From JAFDYH01 sp049840875 (GTDB taxonomy: Bacteria > Bacteroidota > Bacteroidia > Chitinophagales > Chitinophagaceae): 64,000 nucleotides of DNA. The stretch covers positions 496,001-560,000 of the forward strand of contig JASGJE010000011.1 in the NCBI GenBank assembly GCA_049840875.1, in the 5' to 3' direction. Of this stretch, positions 1 to 9,318 are shown piece by piece (the stretch's first letter is position 1; each line of letters starts with the position of its first letter). The position numbers and the translations under genes are program-made. The notes beneath the pieces are model-generated. The model was not told the origin of the DNA and did not search any database. It saw only the letters and a list, made by a program, of their open reading frames with translations.

Positions 1-267
1 TGGTTATACTCCTCCGGGCAACCATCATTGAATCTTGCATGGAAAAAAGAAGATGTAAAAAAATTAAAGGTTACACTGACACAACTGCAAACGAAGCCAT
101 TTACTTTTCCATTGGAAATAAAAATCAATTTTGCTTCTGGTAAATCAAGTGTAAAGAAATTGGAAATAAAGAATAAAGTTGAAAATTTCAGCTTCGATGT
201 GAGTGAAGAAATCAGTAGTGTAGTGCTGGATCCGAATCTCTCTTTACTATTTGAAGAAAGGAAGTAG
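1..267 (+). CDS. C-terminal end of a probable M1-family aminopeptidase (partial)
   Basis: The reading frame is open from the first base and stops at 265-267, so only about the last 88 residues are present. It begins WLYSSGQPSLNLAW and continues with a beta-rich stretch (TLTQLQTKPFTFPLEIKI). This resembles the C-terminal beta-sandwich of Bacteroidota M1 zinc aminopeptidases, where a WLY..G.P segment is followed by a domain rich in 'TQxQ..PF.FPLEI'-type strands. The catalytic HExxH region lies outside the window, so enzymatic identity cannot be confirmed here. A hairpin follows about 17 bases after the stop. The alternative is another peptidase-associated beta domain. Confidence 0.55.
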   Translation, partial: WLYSSGQPSLNLAWKKEDVKKLKVTLTQLQTKPFTFPLEIKINFASGKSSVKKLEIKNKVENFSFDVSEEISSVVLDPNLSLLFEERK

Positions 268-283
268 ACGAACTTTCTTATAA

Positions 284-314
284 GGGACGACAACTTTTTG
301 AAAGTTGTCATCCC
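284..314 (+). terminator. Hairpin after the M1 peptidase-like gene
   Basis: Arm 284-297 (GGGACGACAACTTT) pairs with 301-314 across a TTG loop, with one C-A mismatch in 14 positions. It lies just downstream of the first stop codon and ahead of comM, so it probably ends the first transcript. No long U-run follows it. Confidence 0.5.
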
Positions 315-430
315 TCGAAATACCTCCACATTTCAATTAATCATCATTCGATTAAGTTTCTTCCGAGCAATCAGGCGCTGCGTTTATATTGCACTCTGAT
401 TCTCTATCTTCATTTGGATAATTTATAATA

Positions 431-1978
431 ATGCTTATAAAGACATTTGGCAGTGCAGTATTCGGCGTAGAAGCAATGACAATCACCATCGAAATAAACT
501 GGATGGCGACCGGTAAAGATTACATGTTGGTTGGATTACCAGATAATGCAGTGAAGGAAAGTTTGCAAAGAGTAGAAAGCACCATTAAAACAAACGGTTT
601 TACAATGCCGCGAACAAGATTTGTTATCAATCTTGCACCAGCTGATATAAGAAAAAGTGGTACCTCGTTCGATTTACCAATAGCAGTTGGATTGCTCGCA
701 GCAACTGAACAATTGGAAAAGTATGAAGCATTATCAAAGTATGTGATCATGGGTGAATTGAGCCTTGACGGCGAAGTAAGACCGATCAAAGGTGCATTGC
801 CGATTGCGATACAAGCAAGGAAAGAAGGATTTAAAGGATTGGTCGTTCCGAAAGCAAATGCGAAAGAAGCTGGCATGGTAAACAACCTGAACGTGTATGG
901 CGTATCGACAATAAAAGAAGTAATTGATTTTTTTCAGAATGGTGAAACTGGCTTAGAACCTACGGTAATAAATACCAGGGAAGAATTTTTTCATTCACAG
1001 TATGATTTTGAATTTGATTTTGCAGATGTGAAAGGGCAGGAAAATATAAAACGGGCTTTGGAGATTGCAGCAGCCGGTGGTCACAATGCGATTTTGATCG
1101 GTCCCCCGGGCGCCGGCAAAACGATGCTGGCTAAAAGAATTCCGACAATTCTCCCCCCACTTACATTGCATGAAGCATTGGAAACAACAAAAATTCATTC
1201 GGTTGCGGGCAAGCTTCCTGAAAACTCAACATTGATCTCGAAAAGACCGTTTCGTTCTCCCCATCATACTATCAGTGATGTTGCGCTTGTAGGCGGTGGT
1301 GGTATTCCACAACCTGGAGAAATCTCGTTGGCACATCATGGCGTTTTATTCCTCGATGAACTACCAGAGTTCAAACGTACTGTGTTAGAAGTAATGCGGC
1401 AACCAATGGAAGAAAGGAGAGTAACAATATCGAGAGCAAAGATCGCCGTTGACTTTCCGGCAAGTTTTATGTTGATCGCTTCAATGAATCCATGCCCGTG
1501 CGGTTTTTATAATCATCCTGAACGTGAATGCAGTTGTCCGCCCGGTGCGGTTCAGAAATATTTGAATAAAGTATCCGGGCCTCTTTTGGATCGTATCGAC
1601 CTGCATGTAGAAGTTACACCTGTCCCTTTCACAGAACTCTCTTCCATCAAATCTCAGCAACATTCTTCGGTTATTCGTGACCGCGTGATAAAAGCAAGGG
1701 AAATACAGGCTGAACGGTTTAAAGAAAGCCCGGGCACTTATTGTAACGCACAAATGAGCAGTAAGCAATTGAAAGAGATTTGTGTCATCAACCAGGTAGG
1801 GCAAACGCTTTTAAAAACGGCTATGGAACGATTAAATCTTTCGGCAAGGGCGTATGATCGCATATTGAAAGTATCGCGAACAATCGCTGATCTCGCAGGC
1901 AGCGCTGATATAAAAGCGGAACATCTTGCAGAAGCTATTCAATACAGGAGTTTGGATAGAGAAGGATGGGGCGGATGA
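431..1978 (+). CDS. comM: YifB/ComM-family Mg-chelatase-like AAA ATPase
   Basis: This 515-aa protein has the full ComM architecture. An N-terminal ChlI-like (Lon-protease-fold) domain covers about residues 20-140. A Mg-chelatase-type AAA+ core follows, with Walker A GPPGAGKT near residue 224 and Walker B VLFLDELPEF near 305. A C-terminal Mg_chelatase_C domain covers about 400-510. A Cys-rich patch (NPCPCGFYNHPERECSC), typical of the family, lies between core and C-domain. In other bacteria ComM is a hexameric helicase that extends branch migration during recombination of transformed DNA; that role is inferred here. It starts at ATG 431, stands alone, and is followed by a convergent gene. The length is normal for the family. 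Confidence 0.93.
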   Translation: MLIKTFGSAVFGVEAMTITIEINWMATGKDYMLVGLPDNAVKESLQRVESTIKTNGFTMPRTRFVINLAPADIRKSGTSFDLPIAVGLLAATEQLEKYEALSKYVIMGELSLDGEVRPIKGALPIAIQARKEGFKGLVVPKANAKEAGMVNNLNVYGVSTIKEVIDFFQNGETGLEPTVINTREEFFHSQYDFEFDFADVKGQENIKRALEIAAAGGHNAILIGPPGAGKTMLAKRIPTILPPLTLHEALETTKIHSVAGKLPENSTLISKRPFRSPHHTISDVALVGGGGIPQPGEISLAHHGVLFLDELPEFKRTVLEVMRQPMEERRVTISRAKIAVDFPASFMLIASMNPCPCGFYNHPERECSCPPGAVQKYLNKVSGPLLDRIDLHVEVTPVPFTELSSIKSQQHSSVIRDRVIKAREIQAERFKESPGTYCNAQMSSKQLKEICVINQVGQTLLKTAMERLNLSARAYDRILKVSRTIADLAGSADIKAEHLAEAIQYRSLDREGWGG

Positions 1979-2000
1979 GGAAAGTGAAAAGATAAAAAAG

Positions 2001-2076
2001 AAAAGTGAAAAATCATGAAATATCTCTCAAGGTTATAAATGAATTTATATTATCGGAGTCTGAATTTTTCACTTTT
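2001..2076. repeat. Inverted repeat between convergent comM and SGNH hydrolase genes
   Basis: A 13-base sequence AAAAGTGAAAAAT (2001-2013) is repeated as its exact complement at 2064-2076, separated by 50 bases. The surrounding bases carry further GTGAAAAG-like copies on both strands. It sits between two convergent stop codons and could act as a weak bidirectional terminator, or it may be low-complexity intergenic filler. Confidence 0.4.
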
Positions 2077-2092
2077 CACTTTTAATTTATCA

Positions 2093-3865
2093 CTACTTCA
2101 GATATGCTGCAATAACAGGCGCTAACTTACCATAACCTTTTTCATTCGGGTGCAACCCATCACTGAATAACGATTCATCGATCTTACCATTTGATAGTAA
2201 CAACACTTTACCGGGGTTTACATAATTCACCCGCAATGTTGCAGCGAGTTTTGCATACGCAAGGTTGATCGTTTCTACTCTTTTTTCCATATTCCGCCTT
2301 GGAAAAATTCCTGAAAGATAAATTGCTGCTTTCGGCTGACGTATCTTGATAGCCATAACCACTAACTTCAAACCTTCTATTATTTCATTATCGGAATTCA
2401 AACCAAGATTATTCGTGCCAATTGCCAATACAACATGCTTTGCCTCAAAGCTATCTAACTCTCCATGATAGATTCTCCATAACAGATTTTCCACGCGGTC
2501 CCAACCAAAGCCCATGTTTTGCATTCCAATTGGCTCAAAATATTTTTTCCATGAATCCGCGCCGCTTACACGATTAGCAGCCGGTTCTCCTGCCCAGAAA
2601 TGAATAATCGAATTGCCAATGATTACATTCGGAGATTTGTTTGTTTTATTCAAACGCTTAATCGCTTCATGTCTTCCGCGCCAGTCATATCCGTCGCGGG
2701 TTTGAATAATCGGAATAGTAGTTGAATAAGTTTCTTCCGGCTCCAGCAAAATTGTTTGAATGGATTTAGCATAGGCCTTTGCATATTTTTCCATGCCAAT
2801 ATCATTCGGATGAACACCATCAACAGTTGATTCGATATTCAGTCCTATTTCTGCATTTGTCAAACGATATAATCCTTTCATTCCACCTGCAACAAGTTTA
2901 TCTACCACAAGCTTCGCAATCTTATTTGCCTGCTCACATTCTTTATTTCTTGCTGTATCGATAATTCCTGTGGCGCTGCTCAGGCTATGATCAGCGACTA
3001 AGATCGGAGTTAACGGATGCTTTTCTTTTAATGAAAGAACGGAAACGGTTAAACGCTTTTCCAGTTCCTCATCACTGAATCCGCCGCTGGCTACAAGATT
3101 CGGGAAACAATCGAGGACATAAAGACTTGCGTCAATTTCATTCACAAATTGAATCACTTCCTTTTCAAGGCGTCCATTTCCGGAAAATGCGAGATTAATC
3201 AACGGTCTATCAAGTTTTCGTTCCAGGATATTCGTCCATCCAAGTCCGGGTCTTGAAGCGCAACCACCTTGCGCTATTGAAGTACCATATATCACCACCG
3301 GCTTTTCGGGAGTTAATGGTTGAGGAATAAAATTTTTATCCGCCGGAACTCCAATCTGAAGCCATGAAAGAGAATTGTATAACGGAAGAAACAATCTGAA
3401 TTCACAATCTCGCCCTTTGAATTGCTGATCGACTTCGATGTTTGCGAAGTGATATTCGACTGTATCACCAAACTTAAAACGACCCGGCGCCCACACCCAT
3501 TGACCGCTTTGTGTCAATGCGTACAGATCGATACCACTGACGCCAGTAGCGGGCATATGCGGCATTGCATAATTATTTTTATTCTGAAGCACATACTTCA
3601 CAACAATATCAGCCGCATTGGAATTAAATTTTATGTACAGGCCTGCGCTGTGTTTCGACAAATTCCACACATCAGGCCGAACTGTTTTTTCAGCTCTTGC
3701 CGGAAGACGATCATAAAAATTCTGTACTTCTTTTGGCCACGCCTGCCCCTCGACAACCGGAAAAGAAGATTCTGCCGGATTCCACCATTTATAATTAGTT
3801 TGTGAAAAACAATTGATTGTCAGAAAAAAAATTGTTGCAGACAAAACAGGTAGCTTGTATCGCAT
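2093..3865 (-). CDS. Secreted two-domain SGNH/GDSL hydrolase
   Basis: Starting at the ATG at 3865 gives a 590-aa protein with a clear signal peptide (MRYKLPVLSATIFFLTINCF), which is why I prefer it to an upstream in-frame start at 3973. The N-terminal part carries the GxDLY-type accessory domain (GVSGIDLYA). A first SGNH hydrolase domain follows (YGTSIAQGG nucleophile block, NLAFSGNG, and a VDGVHPNDIG Asp/His block). A second SGNH domain occupies about the last 190 residues (VIIGNSI, AIGTNN, SDGLHPNEKG). Such enzymes deacylate carbohydrates or lipids outside the cytoplasm; the substrate is unknown. Both domains keep Ser, Asp and His motifs, although the second has NSI rather than GDS. It is convergent with comM and appears monocistronic. 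Confidence 0.85.
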   Translation of the reverse strand: MRYKLPVLSATIFFLTINCFSQTNYKWWNPAESSFPVVEGQAWPKEVQNFYDRLPARAEKTVRPDVWNLSKHSAGLYIKFNSNAADIVVKYVLQNKNNYAMPHMPATGVSGIDLYALTQSGQWVWAPGRFKFGDTVEYHFANIEVDQQFKGRDCEFRLFLPLYNSLSWLQIGVPADKNFIPQPLTPEKPVVIYGTSIAQGGCASRPGLGWTNILERKLDRPLINLAFSGNGRLEKEVIQFVNEIDASLYVLDCFPNLVASGGFSDEELEKRLTVSVLSLKEKHPLTPILVADHSLSSATGIIDTARNKECEQANKIAKLVVDKLVAGGMKGLYRLTNAEIGLNIESTVDGVHPNDIGMEKYAKAYAKSIQTILLEPEETYSTTIPIIQTRDGYDWRGRHEAIKRLNKTNKSPNVIIGNSIIHFWAGEPAANRVSGADSWKKYFEPIGMQNMGFGWDRVENLLWRIYHGELDSFEAKHVVLAIGTNNLGLNSDNEIIEGLKLVVMAIKIRQPKAAIYLSGIFPRRNMEKRVETINLAYAKLAATLRVNYVNPGKVLLLSNGKIDESLFSDGLHPNEKGYGKLAPVIAAYLK

Positions 3866-4079
3866 GTTATAATTCTTTGTTGAATAAATACACCTAAGAT
3901 TCCGTTCATCTGATCGGCGTAAAAAAAGATATTTATACGCTAAAGATATATTGCAATTTGAACAATAACTCACCGGAGTTGTTATCTCTGAAACTTAACA
4001 GTTAAATTGTCATTTTTTCCGAAATTGTATAGTATTTGAGCAACCAAAACGATTTTCTCAATCAGCACCTGTAACTTTC

Positions 4080-5930
4080 ATGAAAATACTTTTAAAATAC
4101 ATTAAACCACACAAATGGCTCGTGGTATTAACCATGTGCCTCGCGGCTATCAATGTCGGCTTCTCCCTGATCGATCCTATCATTTTGGGGAAACTGATAA
4201 ACCTCGGCAATTATCAGTGGAACTCACATTCATTCGACTGGCACCAGTTTTTATTTATCAAAACGAAGATCACTGAAAAAGTTCCTCAAACTAAAAATGG
4301 CGTAACAGAAATTATCGATAAAACGACTGTGATTTGGGGTGTGGTCTGGTTATTACTTGCATCGATAACAGTTGCAATGGTGAGTCGTATCGCAAAGAAT
4401 TTCCAGGATTATTTTTTAAATGTCGTAATTCAAAAATTCGGTGCAAAGGTTTTTACAGATGGGTTGAAACACGCTATGAAATTACCTTACCAGCAATTTG
4501 AAGATCAGCGCAGCGGTGAAACCCTATCTATATTGACCAAGGTGAGAGCTGATGTTGAAAAGTTCATGATCAACTTTATCAATATTCTTTTCGGTGTATT
4601 GGTTGGAGTCGTTTTTGTGTTTGTATATGCCGCTATTTTTATCAACTGGACCATACCTGTGGCATACGTTGTTGGTATCACATTGCTTACATTAATTACA
4701 AACTTTCTCAGCAAGAAAATAAAGGTTATTCAGAAAAATATTGTTGGTCAAACTACTGCACTGGCTGGTTCTACAACAGAATCATTGCGCAATATTGAGT
4801 TGGTAAAAAGTCTTGGCTTGACAGTTCAGGAAGTTGACCGGTTGAACAAGAACACGTATAAAATTCTTGGTCTTGAATTGACTAAAGTAAAACGTATACG
4901 CAGTATCAGTTTTATACAAGGCACTTTTGTAAACACGTTGAGACAGGTGATCCTGTTTATATTAATGTGGTTGATATTTCATGGCAGAATGGATGCCGGC
5001 CAACTGGTAACGATGCAGATATTTTCATTTTACATTTTCGGACCGCTGCAGGAAATAGGAAATATTCTTCTCTCGTATCGTGAAGCTGAAGCGTCGTTGA
5101 ATAATTTTGATACGCTGATGAAAAAAGAACCGGAGCTTGATCCGCTTCATCCAAAGCACCTTGGCAATATCGAAACTCTTTCGTTCAGAAACGTAGCATT
5201 TCAACATAAAACAGCTTCGCAGAAAGCGATTAACAATATCAGTTTTGATGTAAGAATAGGCGAAACAATCGCTTTCGTTGGCCCGAGCGGAAGTGGCAAA
5301 TCGACGTTGATGAAATTATTGGTTGGCTTATATCGCCCGCAGGAAGGAAAAATACTTTACAACAACCTCGATGAAACCGAAATCATTTTTGATGATTTAA
5401 GAAACCAGATTGGGTTCGTAACACAGGACACAAATCTTTTCAGCGGAACGATAAAAGAAAATCTATTGTTTGTAAATCCCGGCGCAACGCAGGAAGAATT
5501 AATGGATGCGTTATATAAAGCGTCTTGTCAGAATTTATTGAGTCGTGCGGAAAAAGGTGTGGAAACAATGATCGGCGAAGGTGGCCTGAAATTATCTGGT
5601 GGTGAAAAGCAACGATTGTCTATAGCCCGTGCATTGTTGCGAAAACCAAAATTGCTTCTCTTTGATGAGGCTACTTCTGCATTGGATTCACTGACAGAAG
5701 AGGAAATCACGGATACGATAAAAGATATTTCGGTTGTTGGCAACCAGATCACCATTCTTATTGCACATCGCCTATCAACCATTATGCATGCCGACAGAAT
5801 TTATGTTCTGGAAAAAGGCGATGTAGTGGAAACAGGTACTCACGAAAAATTGCTGGAAGAAAAAGGGTTGTATTATGCTATGTGGCGTCAGCAAATCGGC
5901 GAACGGAAGATGAAAGCTGTTGTTGCGTGA
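4080..5930 (+). CDS. ABC transporter, fused permease and ATPase (exporter type)
   Basis: This 616-aa half-transporter has an N-terminal ABC-membrane domain of about six helices (residues 15-320). It contains a roughly 30-residue hydrophilic loop near residues 58-90 between the first two helices. The C-terminal nucleotide-binding domain has Walker A GPSGSGKST (about 402), signature LSGGEKQRLSIARA (about 506), Walker B LLLFDEATSAL (about 528) and H-loop AHRLST (about 563). The protein should homodimerise in the inner membrane and export lipids, peptides or drugs; the cargo cannot be read from the sequence. It begins at ATG 4080 and is followed by about 180 bases with no gene. Confidence 0.92.
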   Translation: MKILLKYIKPHKWLVVLTMCLAAINVGFSLIDPIILGKLINLGNYQWNSHSFDWHQFLFIKTKITEKVPQTKNGVTEIIDKTTVIWGVVWLLLASITVAMVSRIAKNFQDYFLNVVIQKFGAKVFTDGLKHAMKLPYQQFEDQRSGETLSILTKVRADVEKFMINFINILFGVLVGVVFVFVYAAIFINWTIPVAYVVGITLLTLITNFLSKKIKVIQKNIVGQTTALAGSTTESLRNIELVKSLGLTVQEVDRLNKNTYKILGLELTKVKRIRSISFIQGTFVNTLRQVILFILMWLIFHGRMDAGQLVTMQIFSFYIFGPLQEIGNILLSYREAEASLNNFDTLMKKEPELDPLHPKHLGNIETLSFRNVAFQHKTASQKAINNISFDVRIGETIAFVGPSGSGKSTLMKLLVGLYRPQEGKILYNNLDETEIIFDDLRNQIGFVTQDTNLFSGTIKENLLFVNPGATQEELMDALYKASCQNLLSRAEKGVETMIGEGGLKLSGGEKQRLSIARALLRKPKLLLFDEATSALDSLTEEEITDTIKDISVVGNQITILIAHRLSTIMHADRIYVLEKGDVVETGTHEKLLEEKGLYYAMWRQQIGERKMKAVVA

Positions 5931-6114
5931 AGCGTTTAAGCCCCTAAGTACTATTGCCTACAAAATATAACGGTGTAGGGTTGTCGCTTTACATCTATAC
6001 TATATAGTTAAATCTTCTTTACTTTTCTGTTAATCCTTGTTATACAGAGCGAAGACGTTCTTGTTGGTTATATTTTTAGCCCGTTATCCAAAACAAAATA
6101 AACCAACCAAGATT

Positions 6115-9100
6115 ATGAAGCTAAAACTCCTTATGAGAGAAAGGCATCCTTTTGCCCTTGCAGTATTATTCTTCTTCATTTTATTTTTTAATGGATCGTT
6201 ATCCTTTGCTCAAGGAAGCGGTTCCAGCATCAGCGGATTTGTATTTAATGAAGAAAAGAAACCTATAGAAGGCGCAACAATCATCGTTGTAAATACAGGC
6301 AATGGCTTTACAACAACAGTTATTGCCGATAAGAAAGGCTATTTTATTTTGCGGGACCTACCTGTGGGCATTTATAATATTCAGATAAGCTCAGTGAACA
6401 CTGCATCAAAGATCATAAAAGACAATGTGCTGAATTTTGGCGACCGGTTGGTTCTACAGCAGGTCATTCTTGATAATAAAAGCACAACGCTTTCCGAGAT
6501 AACTGTAAAGTCGAGCAGTTTTATAAATAGTATAGATCGCCTTGGCACCGGAACAGCAATATCAAGCCGTACGCTGCAAAAAATTCCAATTGCTACGCGT
6601 AATTACACAGACCTTATGTTTCTTTCGCCATTGGCAAGCGGCTCAACTCTTGCCGGTGCAAAAGCCGGTGGCACCGGCTATATGCTGGATGGCGTCAGTA
6701 ACCGGCGTGCTACATTTGGCGGTGTTACCGACGCAGCGTTTTCAATTTCTTCGGAGACGATTCGCGAGTTTGAGGTTTCAACAAATGGTTATGATGTAAC
6801 AAATGGCCGGGGATCGGGAGGTCTTGTAAAAGCAATTACAAAATCCGGAACAAATACTTTTTCAGGTTCAACCTGGGGTTACTATGGCGCCAACTCTTTG
6901 GCTGCAACCAAAGATGCCAATGGAAATCATCTTACCAGCAAGTACGAAGTAGGTCAATTCGGCGCCTTACTAAGCGGTCCTATCATAAAAGATAAATTAC
7001 ATTTTCTTGTTTCTTATGACCAATACAGCAATACGATCCCTTTCCGTGCTTATGATTTTACTTTCGCAGGCGCTACACATGATCAGGCTGAAAAGAACTT
7101 GAATATTACAGAAGACAACCTGAAACGTATAGTAGGTATCATGGAAAAACAATTTGGTTTTCCAGCAAGTAAGCAATATGGAACAATAAATATTGTTCAA
7201 CAAACCAAAAACGCTTTTGCAAAATTCGACTGGAATATCAACAAGAAAAACCTTCTGAGTTTAAAGTATAACTATTTGCATTTTGTTGACCCCAATAAAC
7301 TGAAAGGTTCTGGTCTGTTAACAACACAATACACCGGCGTTGAAATTGACAACTCGTTAATGTTGAGTTTACGCACAGATTTCAATACACGTACGACAAA
7401 CGAATTGAAATTGCAGTTTAGTACTTATCGGAAATTTCTTACTTTTTTGAATAACCGTGTGCCAGAGGGATTTGTAAACGTTACATCAACATTTGCAGAC
7501 GGCAGTAAAGGCACTACTACGGTTGCATTCGGCAATCAGAATTGGGTACCGGAGAGAGACGCTTCTGATGTAATACAGATTGTGGATTACCTCCGATACA
7601 AAACAGGGAATTTCAATTTTGTAGTTGGCACTGACAACAACATCAATCATATTACAGACCGCCTTTCTCATGATCAACAAGGGCAATTTTACTATGCCAG
7701 TATAGACGATATGGCCAATAATAAGCCCTACCGTTTCAATAGAAAAATTCCACTAAACGGAATTAATCCAAAAATCAGCGTTCCGCTTATTGAACTTGGT
7801 CTCTTCGCGCAAATGGAAACAAATTTGCGTCCCAATCTTGATCTTACATTCGGGCTTCGCTGGGATGGGCAAATTATCGGTAACGCACCTACTTACAATG
7901 CGCAATTGGACCATGATTTTGGTTTGAATACACATGTAGTGCCTTTTGATGGTAAAAACATACAGCCGCGTCTGAACCTGATTTGGGATGTAAAGAGCAA
8001 TGGCCGTGATATTGTAAAATTCGGTGCAGGGCTTTTTGCTTCCGAGTTAACCACGCAACCTATTACATTCTCGCATATTGATAATGGCGTCGATTTTCGT
8101 CAAATAGACATCCGAAGCAATGTTCCGGTTCCTGACTGGCAGGCCTATCAACAGGATTTTAATAAAGTGCCGGGCGTAGCATACTATAATACTTTAACTA
8201 CAAAACAACCAGCCACTGTTTTAATTTTAGACAAACACCTTAAAACTCCTTTAACGTTTAAAACCAATCTTAGTTATTATCATTATTTCGATACATGGCT
8301 TCGTGCTGGCGCCAATCTTTATTTTAACAATACATGGGATAACTTTTATCTCTATGATCTCAACCTGAAACGTGACGCCGCGTTTATAACAAATGAGGGT
8401 CGACAGGTATATGTGCCTGCCAGCACCTTAGCAGCATCTGGTACCGGCAGTCAACCAGTACTTGCGAACTCCAGGATATCTTCAAATTTTAACCAGGTAA
8501 GATATTTTACAAATGCCAAATGGTCTTCAAAATACCTTGGCGCCATGATAGAAGCCGCAGCACAATTGGGAAAGGCAGGATCTTTCAACTTATCGTATGC
8601 ATGGGGTAAAGCAACAGGTACGCCGCCTTATGATAATGGAGATCCCAGAAATTCAAATTTCAGTGTCGGCCCTTCTTACTGGAATTATTCATCTTATGGG
8701 AAAAACTGGTATAGCGACGGCGATCAACGGCATAAAATTGTCGCGTTATTTTTAAGCCCAACTATTTATGGCTTTACGATCAGTTCCTCTTTCCAGGCTT
8801 ATCAAAATGCCCACTATACTGTAAATGTAAATAAAGACATTATTGGTGAGGGCAATGACGGGCAAGACCTCGCTTATATCTATAATCCAAATGATCCTAA
8901 AACTCCTGCTGATATTGCAGCCGGTATGAATACTTTACTGAGTAAGACAAGTCCTCAGTTTAAAAAGTTCCTTGAGGCTAACTATGGCAAGTTTGCCCCT
9001 TACAATGGAGGTCTTATGCCATGGCGCACTCAATGGAATATGAGCATCGCTTACGAATTAAAACTAAATAAAACTCATCGTATAAGTTTTCGCGGAGACA

Positions 9101-9294
9101 TTTTCAATGTACTGAACCTGATTAACTATAAATGGGGGTATTATAACCAGATCACCAATACTACCTTGTACAATCTTGCAGGTTTTGATTCAGCTACTCA
9201 GTCTTTTAAATACTCTGTAAACACCAATGCCGGAACAAAAACAAAGGGCGCAAGCTATTATTCTGTTCAATTTGGCGCACGATATAGTTTTTAA
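6115..9294 (+). CDS. TonB-dependent receptor with carboxypeptidase-regulatory-like N-domain (Oar-like)
   Basis: I chose ATG 6115 because it starts a signal peptide ending about FFNGSLSFAQ; an upstream start at 6037 would bury it. The mature 1059-aa protein has a carboxypeptidase-regulatory-like domain (about residues 40-125; GFVFNEEKKPIEGATI). A plug domain follows (about 130-260; TGYMLDGVSNRRATFGG, SGGLVKAITKSGTNTFSGS), and then a long outer-membrane beta-barrel ending in Phe. The TSGGxxxxxTKSGTN-type plug resembles the Oar group rather than SusC, and there is no SusD partner nearby. It would import or move a substrate across the outer membrane using TonB energy. The next gene starts 24 bases downstream and encodes a secreted phosphodiesterase-like protein, so the two may act on the same substrate. 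Confidence 0.88.
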   Translation: MKLKLLMRERHPFALAVLFFFILFFNGSLSFAQGSGSSISGFVFNEEKKPIEGATIIVVNTGNGFTTTVIADKKGYFILRDLPVGIYNIQISSVNTASKIIKDNVLNFGDRLVLQQVILDNKSTTLSEITVKSSSFINSIDRLGTGTAISSRTLQKIPIATRNYTDLMFLSPLASGSTLAGAKAGGTGYMLDGVSNRRATFGGVTDAAFSISSETIREFEVSTNGYDVTNGRGSGGLVKAITKSGTNTFSGSTWGYYGANSLAATKDANGNHLTSKYEVGQFGALLSGPIIKDKLHFLVSYDQYSNTIPFRAYDFTFAGATHDQAEKNLNITEDNLKRIVGIMEKQFGFPASKQYGTINIVQQTKNAFAKFDWNINKKNLLSLKYNYLHFVDPNKLKGSGLLTTQYTGVEIDNSLMLSLRTDFNTRTTNELKLQFSTYRKFLTFLNNRVPEGFVNVTSTFADGSKGTTTVAFGNQNWVPERDASDVIQIVDYLRYKTGNFNFVVGTDNNINHITDRLSHDQQGQFYYASIDDMANNKPYRFNRKIPLNGINPKISVPLIELGLFAQMETNLRPNLDLTFGLRWDGQIIGNAPTYNAQLDHDFGLNTHVVPFDGKNIQPRLNLIWDVKSNGRDIVKFGAGLFASELTTQPITFSHIDNGVDFRQIDIRSNVPVPDWQAYQQDFNKVPGVAYYNTLTTKQPATVLILDKHLKTPLTFKTNLSYYHYFDTWLRAGANLYFNNTWDNFYLYDLNLKRDAAFITNEGRQVYVPASTLAASGTGSQPVLANSRISSNFNQVRYFTNAKWSSKYLGAMIEAAAQLGKAGSFNLSYAWGKATGTPPYDNGDPRNSNFSVGPSYWNYSSYGKNWYSDGDQRHKIVALFLSPTIYGFTISSSFQAYQNAHYTVNVNKDIIGEGNDGQDLAYIYNPNDPKTPADIAAGMNTLLSKTSPQFKKFLEANYGKFAPYNGGLMPWRTQWNMSIAYELKLNKTHRISFRGDIFNVLNLINYKWGYYNQITNTTLYNLAGFDSATQSFKYSVNTNAGTKTKGASYYSVQFGARYSF

Positions 9295-9304
9295 ACACAC
9301 CATC

Positions 9305-9312
9305 TAACTTTG
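9305..9312 (+). promoter_or_regulatory. TAnnTTTG -7 box directly before the GDPD-like gene
   Basis: TAACTTTG matches the Bacteroidota sigma-ABfr -7 consensus TAnnTTTG. It ends six bases before the ATG at 9319, so transcription would begin at or next to the start codon. No clear -33 TTTG was found. Confidence 0.35.
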
Positions 9313-9318
9313 CTATTC

